Source of the DNA: Mucidula mucida
Lineage: Eukaryota > Basidiomycota > Agaricomycetes > Agaricales > Physalacriaceae
DNA length: 64,000 bases
Assembly: GCA_015501055.1 (NCBI GenBank)
Contig: JADNYV010000031.1
Span: 62,001-126,000 of the forward strand
Direction: 5' to 3'
Below are positions 55,763 through 64,000 of the stretch, piece by piece. How positions within the stretch are numbered: position 1 is the first letter of the stretch; every line of letters begins with the position of its first letter. The notes under the pieces were generated by a model. It was not told the DNA's origin, did no database searches, and was given only the letters and a program-made list of their open reading frames with translations. Position numbers and translations under genes: made by a program.

Positions 55763-57037
55763 ATGGATCTCTCTGACCCATCTGCCATGACCGTTGACCG
55801 TGTTCCGCAACTCTCAATTAACGTTGCCCCATGCGTATTTTTCAAAGTCCCAACGGACACTGGCATCATCCGCTACAATCCATTCAGCCCCTGCTACTTC
55901 TACGACACTCTTTCGCTGGTTTGCCTTCTGGCAATCAGATTCATAGACACTCACATCCTTTCCACGGACGACCGAAATAACGTTCGCGCCTATCACAGGC
56001 GAATTGGCTTCACCACGGCGGCTACACATGTCCTCGAGACGCCCTTCATCCCCACTTATGCCGAGAGAGTCTGGTGGTTGGCAAAGTACAACACGCATCG
56101 GCACCTCCGGAAGCGCATCGCCATGAACAGGTCCTTTCTTGTAGAGCTCTCCGCACTCGAGTGTATTGTCATCAACAGGCTACTCGCAGAGAAGCAGAAG
56201 AGCGCCGAGAATGCAAAGCGCGCAAAGGAGCTCGAAGGCGCGGTGATTTCGAGTAAGGTGTGTTCAGAATTCTTTTGTTCTAACTTTGATCTGACGTCGC
56301 CACATAGCGCCGATTGGCATTGGACGATGAATCGGATGGTGATGCTGAGAGAAACGCGAAACGACAAAGACGAAATGTAAGCTGTTTCAGCGCTGTACGT
56401 TAACTATGGGCAAACTAACGCTCCATCTTTCAGAACGGCGGCTTCTCCAAATTAGATCCACCTTTGGATCCAACACAACTCAAGAAAGTCAGTAGATTCT
56501 CCCTCTTCTGCGTACAATAATATCTAACCTTTATTCTAGTGCCGTTTCGATGTAGTTGACGATGCAGTCAAGCCCTGTGACTGCAAACGAGGATGCAAAC
56601 GCACAAAGCGAAGCTACTACTACAACAATGCACTGGAGAAGGTGCCTATCGTGTACCCCGTCATCATGCCGCAGCCGAGCAAAAGCCAGCCCAAGCCCGC
56701 TGCTGTCACCTTGTTAATGGACGGAACCACAGATGATACTGTAGATGGCGTTGTTGTCGCTGCCAATGACTCTTCTTCTACATCGGAAGTCAATGATGGT
56801 CCCAGCTTTGCGAAAGTGTACATGAAGCGAACGGCGGCGATGTTCACGCGGAAGGATTCAAGGAAGCGGACGGAGTGGCGCACTCAAGGATGGAGGAAGA
56901 AGAGGATGGGTTCAGCACTCAAGTGCGAACTCAAACTGACGCCCTCGAATGTACACGCAGAGGATACGATCATCGTCGATAGGACGCAGGCGGGCAGAGG
57001 TTTGGATTATATGCAGCCTACGCTCGAGAATATTTAG
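55763..57037 (+). CDS. Predicted nuclear protein with Cys-rich motif, family not recognised
   Basis: The model is join(55763..56257, 56308..56376, 56434..56487, 56540..57037), 371 aa with four in-phase exons. The N-terminal part is globular (YNPFSPCYFYDTLSLVCLLA, YAERVWWLAKYNTHRHLRKR). A helical Lys/Glu stretch follows (AEKQKSAENAKRAKELEG), then a bipartite nuclear signal formed over an intron (KRRLALDDESDGD, AERNAKRQRRN), then PLDPTQLKK/CRFDVVDDAVKPCDCKR and GCKRTKRSYYYNN. The CDCKRGCKR cluster resembles a partial CXC motif but is too short to assign. The C-terminus is basic (FTRKDSRKRTEWRTQGWRKK). It could be a chromatin or RNA-linked protein, but that is only inference. Confidence 0.65.
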
Positions 57038-57233
57038 TGTACTTTTTTGTTGCTTGATATGTGGTGTTTGTACTAGCCCTTTTATTTCCATTGAACAGAT
57101 TAAATGCTAGCTTAGTTATTGTGAGGAAGGAGCATGATCTTAAGATTCTTGAGAAAGTTAGTCTCAGTGCCGCCGGCTCGGCAGCCGGACCGTACTTGTT
57201 TTCTTGTTTTCATCTTCCATCTTAATCGCTAGG

Positions 57234-59479
57234 ATGGCAGCCGTTGCACCAAAATCCAGCAAAAAACGCTCTGCTCCATCGCAAAAAGGACCTGCGACGA
57301 AGAAGATTCACCTGGACTCGACCCAAAAGAAAAAACGCAGTCAACCAGTAACTAGGCCTGCACCTGGCTCTGACGACACTGGATCTGATTCCGATGAAAT
57401 AGACGGTCAGACAGACGACTTTTTCGAGGGCGATGGAGATGCCATGGAAGTCGACGAGGCGCAGAAGCCCATAAAAGATGCGCTAGGTGCATATTCACCA
57501 ACCCACAAGTTGGTATTTTCAACTGATATCTCGTCTTAGCCGTTCGCGAGGCACACAAGGCGCAAAAAGTCGTACAGGAGCAGCGGAGAGCGGCCAAGCC
57601 GCATTCGTCGCTTTTAACTGAAGCAAAACGGGTGTGGTCTCTCGCTCGACAGAAAAATATCCCGACTGCAGAACGACAAAAACATATCCATGAATTGATG
57701 GACGTTATACGGGGCAAGGTCAAGGATATTGTGTTGAAGCACGACGCCAGTCGGATCGTGCAGACCGTGGTCAAGCATGGCAAGCAAAAGGAACGCGACG
57801 AGATTGCCGTTGAGCTCAAGGGCAAATACAAGGAGCTTGCGCAGAACAAGTATTCAAAGGTATGCTTCCGTCTTGGATTTACTCCCGTTGCTTATGTCTC
57901 TACAGTTTCTCGTCACAAAACTGATAAAACACTGCCCGGCTCATCGTACCTCAATCCTGCTCGAATTCCAATCCCATGTTCTCCGACTACTCTTACATCG
58001 TGAAGCGACTTCTGTGCTCGCAGATGCCTTTGAAATCCATGCCAACGCGTATGAGCGATCCATCCTTTTGCGCGATTTCTATGGCAAGGAAGCCAATATG
58101 TTCAGCGTAACGTCGGGCAGTACAGAGGACAAGGAGCGAGCCAAAAAAGGGCTTGCTGGTGTCTTGGACGGTGCAGATAAAGAGCGCCGACGCCGGATTA
58201 TGGAGGCGACAAAGACAGGATTAATATCGATGTATGTTCCTTCACCAGTCTTTCGTCTAGTACTAACTGCTACTTAGATTCAACAATCCGGACAAAGGCG
58301 CCGTCACACATGCTGTCGTCCATCGTGCCTTGTGGGAATATATCGCTGCGGTCAACGAAATACCGGAAGACGAGGAGCGAGAGAAACAGTTCCGTGAGAT
58401 TTACGAAACGTATGGTCTTCCCCTTCTTTTCGGTTTAGACTGAACAACCTGTAGATGTCAAGAAGTCCTAGCTGAATTGGTGCATACCAAAGATGGTAGC
58501 CGTGTCGTTCGCGAGTTCATTGCTCGAGGGAGCGCCAAAGACCGCAAACAGATCCTCAAAATCCTGAAACCGCACATTGTCAAAATGTGCTCAGACGATG
58601 AGGCACAGCTGGTGCTGTTCACTGCCATCGATGTCATCGAGTAAGCCACGTCACTCCTCTGCAGAAGACATCCGAAATAATAGCTTCCTAGCGATACTAA
58701 GCTGGTTCTTAAAACTCTGCTTCCGGAGATTACACCTTCGCTGGATGAGCTTTATCTCTCATCGCAAGGACGTCGCGTCCTGCTCTACCTCTTGGTCCCG
58801 CGAACCAAACGGCACTTCACTCCCGCGCAGAATACAGTAATAGCTGAGACTGACGAGATTAGGGCGCGGACTAGTAAGAAGGATGCAGAGTCGCGGGAGA
58901 ACGAGATACGGACTGGTGCGAGTGAGGTGCTTCTTGCTTGGGTAGCAGAGAAAGGCGAGACAATTGCGAGAGAGCCCGGTGGCAGTCTAGTGGTTGCGGA
59001 GCTGATGCTCTTCGGCGATGGAGGTGGGTCCTCGCTTGTCGTCCTTGCACGTATCATTGATGTATGTTTGCAGATAAATCGAAAGCGTCTGAAGCGCTGC
59101 TTGGAGCATGCGCTTCGCCATATCCCTCCGAGGACGCGTCGAGTGTTCACGTCATAGATCTGCCGCATACGTCGAGGATGTACAAGACATTGTTACAGGC
59201 GGACACTTCGATCGCAAAACCAGCTCGATTGATAAAGCGCCGCGTTGGGACGCTGCTTCGTTTGCGACCGCGTTTATCAATACTCTCGGGAGGGATGTCA
59301 TCGTGGGGATGTGTACAAAGGGAGATAGGAATGGGGCCTTTGTTGTTGCCGAGGCGTTGGGTGTATGCGACGCGAAGACGAGGGAAGATGCGAAGAAGTG
59401 GTTCTCATCGAGTGTGGTGAAAGATATTGAGGGCAGTGATATGAAGGGGAAAGCGGTGTTGTTGGACAAGTTGCGGTAG
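57234..59479 (+). CDS. PUF6: PUF6/PUM3-type Pumilio-repeat ribosome-biogenesis protein, apparent frameshift near 59198
   Basis: Exons: 57234..57486, 57540..57859, 57906..58231, 58278..58409, 58455..58640, 58692..59023, 59074..59479. The N-terminus is Lys-rich and acidic (nucleolar type). Pumilio repeats follow (HELMDVIRGKVKDIVLKHDA, SRIVQTVVKHG, LAELVHTKDGSRVVREFIAR), then the CPL region (DELYLSSQGRRVLLYLLVPR, HFTPAQ). In yeast Puf6 and human PUM3 this protein binds RNA and works in 60S assembly and ASH1 mRNA control. The last exon reads VIDLPHTSRMYKTLLQ in one frame and GGHFDRKTSSID to DMKGKAVLLDKLR in the next. The family needs them joined, and one base (CAG-GGC) appears to be missing at 59198-59199. 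Without it the frame ends at 59420. Confidence 0.88.
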
Positions 59480-60833
59480 CATGTGGCGTGTCCTGCGTTG
59501 ATCTGGTGTAGATCCAATTATGATTTTGGAGCATCGTTATCAGCACGAGCTTGAGTGACTTGCCATTCTCAGTCGCGTGTGAAGGCTAGCAAGGAACGCG
59601 CCACAGTCGCGTATTTCTGAGCACCGCAATAGGATCTGCCCCGATTTGTTTGAGGCTTGGAAATCATGTTCAGTAATACCTCTCAATCATATCTATCCCT
59701 TTTTTTGACGAGGGACACGACTCGTTCACTAGTTCATTCGCCTTGTTCCATTATAGGTTGCAGGACCCATACTGTAATTGTTCTCTCTTTGACTTGTCCA
59801 TTGTTGCACACGACGGCCATTAAAAGGGCCCTGCATTCTATCACCATTCTCTACAGCCTCTTTTTGTTTTTCGTGCCTTGGTCAAGGTTCATAAAAGGCC
59901 TGTAAGAGGAGGATATTCCTCATCTTTTGACGCTCATCACCTCTGCTCTGCATTCCTCTACCTGGGTTGAGTCTTATCCGATGGCGCCAGTCATTGCCGT
60001 GACTGCTTCTCTATGTTGACCTCGCCAAATACGCGCGTGACTATGTCACTTCCACAACCTGTCCACGACTATTCGTTGTCTCTCCGCCACAAACCGTCTC
60101 ATCCTATACAGTCGTCGTCCCACAGATGGCACCCTGTAACGATACTCCTATACATGGCGTCGTAGCATGTACGCCCACTATGCTTTACCATCATCTGACG
60201 CCTCACAGGATCTTAGCATTCACCGCACCGCTATCTTTTCTACAGACTTCCACTCTAGCCACGGTCATCCCTCTCCCCACACACACCACACAAGCAGAGT
60301 GCCACGATCTTGGGGTTTGATGACCCAACCGCCCGACGAAGCGAGTCCCAATTACGGTACACTCCGATACTGTAGTTATCGGCCCGTATTTGGTGATGAG
60401 CTTCGCGGGAAGGCGCCGCGGATATTCGTTGACCTCGCTGTGTTGGTGTGCAGGTGGAGCTAGGAGGATTTGTGTGTTTCGTGGTTGGAGGGACTCGAGG
60501 AGAGGATAATCGTTAGTGGCTTTCGTCTGTTCGATTGTCCACGGTGACAATGCTGACTTGGCGCCATTTTATTCCTGGAGTGCTCTGTGACTACGGTATG
60601 GAGTGAAATGACGAGTATATTCATCAAGAGCTGAAAGCGCCGTGAAGTGCAGAGTAGTAGCGATTAATGATCTCAATAAGCGCCGAACGTCATGCCCCCG
60701 ACGATATTGCCTTTTCTGGCCCCGGCCCAACCCTGAAGCGCCACACAACTTTGACCAGCCAGAAAAGGTCAGAACAATGGACGACTATCCCGATTTGGGT
60801 TGGTCCATTGTGCACAGCCCTTACAACCTCATT
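59480..60833. other. Intergenic, no gene recognised
   Basis: Short frames at 60126-60320, 60167-60463 and 60203-60550 lack support. Two small inverted repeats occur: ccttttctggc/gccagaaaagg (about 60709 and 60757) and caatggac/gtccattg (about 60776 and 60805). The second lies just upstream of the TATA box at 60834. Confidence 0.35.
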
Positions 60834-60840
60834 TATATAA
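60834..60840 (+). promoter_or_regulatory. TATA box in front of the CAAGCCGACCG repeat region
   Basis: tatataa is followed within about 30-100 bp by a pyrimidine-rich, leader-like stretch (60865-60935, ttccccatcctttctttctt). This predicts plus-strand transcription into the repeats. There is no clear protein-coding start for at least 1 kb. Confidence 0.45.
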
Positions 60841-61059
60841 AGGACGTGCTGTGGACCCAATTGATTCCCCATCCTTTCTTTCTTCCACACTCCCACTTCC
60901 ACTCTCACACTATCTCTCATTCAGCCTCTCACAGCGGCCTAGGACGACGACGACGCCTCATTTGTAGGACAATCGCTGTCGCGCCTCAGTCGACTGATTG
61001 CTCAATGTCATTGCAGTTAACCTTATTATATTCACTGGACTCACCCGCCTCAAAACCGG

Positions 61060-61740
61060 GCGACCGATAGACCGAGCGACCAGCTTCTGCAAGCCGACCG
61101 CTCCCGCCCCACGATTTGCATCCACCCCACAGACGACACGAACTTCCGCAAGCCGACCGTTCACGAGCTCGACTCACGCCTTCATTGCTACAAGCCGAAC
61201 CGACGACACGTTCTCCCGCAAGCCGACCGTCTCTGCGCCCCACTTTCGATTCGCGGATGACCGACTTCGATTTCCGCTTCCACAAGCCGACCGACGACAT
61301 GTGGCTCCTGTAAGTCGACCGCTCACGACCAATTCTCACGCACGACTCCTACCTTCAGCTCCACAAGCCGACCCGACGACACGCTCTCCCGCAAGCCGAC
61401 CGCCTATACGCCACTCTTTCGATTCGCGGACGACCGACTTTGACTCTCCGTTCCACAAGCCGACCGACTCTTAACATCACAAACTGACCGACGACGCGTT
61501 GCTCCGGCAAGTCGACCGCTGACAACCGACTCTCAAGCACGACTCGCACCTTCAGCTCTACAAGTCGACCGCCTCTACGCCACACTTTCGAACCCACAAG
61601 CCAACCGCACGACTTGGACTCTCGATGCCACCAGCCGACAGACGACACGTCATCCCGCAAGTCGACCGCCTCCCTCGCCTCAATATGGACGACTTCGTAT
61701 CCACAAGCCGACTCGACTTCCTCAAGCACGACTTTCTTCT
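61060..61740 (+). repeat. Complex repeat array built on CAAGYCGACCG
   Basis: About 15 copies of CAAGYCGACCG and close variants occur in 680 bp (for example near 61090, 61148, 61209, 61282, 61310, 61390, 61455, 61509, 61560, 61657 and 61705). They alternate with CCGACGACACG words. A larger unit of about 160-200 bp repeats about three times: the segment containing ctcacgcacgact starts near 61160, 61322 and 61520, each followed by a TTTCGATTCGCGGA-type or related stretch. The open frames in it change phase between units, so it does not look like a protein repeat. It may be transcribed non-coding DNA or a minisatellite. Confidence 0.75.
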
Positions 61741-62680
61741 ATTTCGACGCTGTTTCCACGACGAGGACGATCTTCTTTGATGCGCTTGATCCTGCCCCAC
61801 TTCTATAGACGACCGACGCGACCATCAAGAACGCACCGAAATTTGGGATGCAAGTCTCTGGATCACGGCAAGGTGAGTGCATTCAGTTCCGTCGCAGTGC
61901 TTCTGAGCACTATCTCAGGACACGTTCAAAGTGCGAAGAAGGTGAAGTTGTCCTTCTTTTTCAGCCAGAAACAGCACTAATCCTGGTTATGTTGAGGTGT
62001 AATTATCTTCATGAAGACCTCGGAGTTCGTAAACATCGAAAGAATCTATAGTGTAGATCGTAATGCCTCTTCGTATCCCTTCGCGTCATCATAAAATCTC
62101 ATGTGGTCGACGTTATACTGATTCGAAATCAACAAGTTCAGTCGGATCGTACTGGCGATGATTGTAGGCGTCAATATACATCGCCTCGGTCTTTGATCCG
62201 CAATTCTTTCTATTTCAGTGACTTACCACTTCGTAGGTTGTGGACTGGAGCGAAAACCCGAGGCTTGCAGCGTCACATTTCCTCCTTCAAGACTGTAGAA
62301 CTTGCCGCAGTCTGGTGAGTTTATTCGGTTCTCTCGGTTTCGAGCGCCACTGAGCATCCGAGACTAGCCTCTCCACGAGCCGAATACATCGTATGCTGTG
62401 CTATCAATATGAGGGCCGCGGACGCCTGTATACTTTTTATATCAACGCATTTGACTTCGGCTTTTCGGTAGTCGAAACCTGCCTTGTTACCCAGACTCCA
62501 TGAAATGGCCACAAGGAAGAAGGTCCTTCTGCTACATCCTCTTGCGAATTCCGACTACATTCTTGTTGTTCAACTGCATTCTCCAAATGGCGACGCTAGG
62601 CATAGATACTGATAAATTCAAGGATGTCTACAAGGACTAATAGTATACAATACGATACATTAAGTTTCTGAATGGTCTTC
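61741..62680. other. Non-coding stretch downstream of the repeat, possible spliced transcript
   Basis: Donor-like GTGAGT words occur at about 61872 and 62315 and AG acceptors follow them, but no coherent protein frame is present. The stretch could be the 3' part of a spliced non-coding RNA that starts near 60865, or simply spacer. Confidence 0.3.
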
Positions 62681-64000
62681 TTAAGCACCAACGCCACCGA
62701 CAAAGCACCACTTTTCCACAAACGAGGTGTACATGTCATCAGTCGACGAGATGGGAGAAGATGCCGGAGATGAGGAAGAGGATGATTCCGAAGATGTTGT
62801 CAGCGCAGGCTGAAGGCCGGGATCCGATACAGCTGTGGTAGGATCCTTCAGTGTCATGATAGGAAATGCAAGCGAAACGGGGCCCGGTTTTGGCGAGCTC
62901 AGTGCTCGTACCCGGCGAAGCTCGTCATTGACGCTCCCAGCTACGACAGCCGGCCCATCATCCGTTTGCTCCAACGGGAAAAGGTTTGTGGACGTGGCCT
63001 CAGCGATAGGTCTAGCGTAGTTCGCCAATTTGAAGCCACGAAGGCGCTTTTCCAATGCCTTAGAGTAGCTCATGCGATTGCGCCTGTGGCCATGTACTGG
63101 AGGGCTGCGGGATATTGAATCCGGAAGTGAGAACTTTGGCAGTGACGCATAAGCTGAGTAAGTCAGAAAAGAGGATGACTGAAGACGCAGGACTCACTGT
63201 GCTGGAACTGAACACGGTAGTCGTGGCCCATATTGTTATCCCACCATTCTCCGCCTGCAGCAGCGTAGCGAGCGGCGAAATACAACGTTCGTGCCGCCAA
63301 CGACGAAGAATAGTCTTCCAACTTGATGGAAAATGTGAAGCGGTCCCAGCTGGAGCCCGCGGAGACTTCTCCCGTGAAGACGGATGAAGTGGCAAGCGGT
63401 AAAGAGGAGAGCGACGCCGTATAACGCGCAGCGACCTCTGAAGTTGTCCGCCAGTCATCCAACGTGAAGCGGACAGACACATCTTTTGCGTAAGCAACAT
63501 TCTTGACGAGGAGGGTACCCTGTAAGGTCAAATTGGTTAACCGCAAGCTCTCGACTACAACTGGGCGAACTGAGCCGGGGCACGGTATTGGATCAGAATG
63601 AAGAGCGTAGGTGGGTGTCGCGGAGCAAGGAAATGGGAACCTTTCTAGCACCTCGCTCTCCGTCTCCGTGTCGCTGGCTGTTAGAGATAACAGCGCAGCC
63701 GGCTTTCCTGTTCGCTTGAATGTACGAACGGTTGTGAGATGACGGGAAGAGAAATGGACGCTTTTGGGTGTCATTGCGCCCTCCTCCTCCTCTGATTCCG
63801 ACTCGCTATCCGTTCGCCAAGACGGCGTTGCAGGAGCAGAGCGAGCCCGTACGTGCACAGAGCCAAAAGCAGGAGGGAATGAGGACCCCTTGAGAGAGGA
63901 CTTCAGAGGCTTTCCATTACTGAGGAAGATGACAGAGCTGGAGCGCCCCGGAGTGATAGGATGGTGAGAGGGGGATTGCGGTTCGGAAGGGGAGGGAGAT
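62681..64000 (-). CDS. PP1 regulatory (glycogen-targeting) subunit with CBM21 domain, 5' end beyond window
   Basis: The model is complement(join(62681..63153, 63198..>64000)). This type of protein targets protein phosphatase 1 to glycogen (Gac1/PPP1R3 family). The PP1-docking RVxF-type motif is KSVHF, after an acidic DSESESEEEEG stretch. The CBM21 domain reads VRPVVVESLRLTNLTLQGTL, NVAYAKDVSVRFTLDDWRT, WDRFTFSIKLEDY, LYFAARYAAAGGEWWDNNMG and HDYRVQF. The second exon gives a basic segment (HGHRRNRMSYSKALEKRLRG) and a Ser-rich tail. The frame stays open to the window edge, so the start is outside. Strong family call. The substrate is inferred. Confidence 0.9.

Noticed and set aside
56540..56640. 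Tesmin/CXC domain in the nuclear protein
   Set aside because: CDCKRGCKR has too few cysteines and the wrong spacing for a CXC domain.
59130..59200. A 50-bp intron to explain the PUF6 frame change
   Set aside because: It would remove the conserved VIDLPHTSRMYKTLLQ block, so a missing base is more likely.

Overview
This window looks like nuclear DNA of an agaricomycete (mushroom-forming basidiomycete). The genes have many short introns of about 45-60 bp with GT-AG ends. Products include F-box proteins, a fungal alpha-kinase, a Tri5-like sesquiterpene synthase, a CsbD-like stress protein and chromodomain Ty3/gypsy elements carrying a YLDD reverse transcriptase. There is no rRNA, CRISPR or operon structure. 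No tRNA gene was recognised by eye.

Layout. (1) 0.4-6 kb: a decayed alpha-kinase gene and a second broken gene, both on the minus strand. They are interrupted by three solo LTRs of one retrotransposon family, each with a perfect 5-bp target duplication. (2) 8.1-24.4 kb: a housekeeping block with a HAL4/NPR1-like Ser/Thr kinase, a membrane-anchored GH5 exo-beta-1,3-glucanase, a multipass membrane protein, a tandem pair of paralogous multipass membrane proteins, a small PPxY membrane protein and a conserved fungal protein of unknown function. (3) 24.4-26.8 kb: a gene-poor spacer. (4) 26.8-39.3 kb: a nest of two chromoviruses. A young, almost intact plus-strand copy (31448-37969) sits inside an older minus-strand copy, and the older copy also carries a 244-bp TA-flanked MITE. 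(5) 40.1-47 kb: DPH3, a CsbD-like stress protein, an F-box protein and a small hydrophilic protein. (6) 47.6-54.8 kb: a sesquiterpene synthase, a degraded copy of the small hydrophilic gene, an F-box pseudogene with two in-frame stops, and an NmrA-like oxidoreductase. (7) 55.7-64 kb: an unrecognised nuclear protein, a PUF6/PUM3 homologue with an apparent frameshift, a complex 'CAAGCCGACCG' repeat array behind a TATA box, and the 3' part of a CBM21-type PP1 targeting subunit that runs off the window.

The genes do not form one pathway. The most coherent system is the retroelement family. It has six LTR copies, a 12-nt primer-binding site complementary to the predicted 5' end of its own RNA (Tf1/sushi-style self-priming), a GGGTTTT slippery heptamer at the gag/pol overlap, and two full-length relatives with reciprocal defects: gag open but pol dead in the old copy, pol open but gag frameshifted in the young one. 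Several stop codons in the old copy and in a neighbouring broken gene read as CGA to TGA, which suggests decay at CpG. Gene models were spliced by eye from splice-site consensus and protein sense, so exon ends should be read as predictions.
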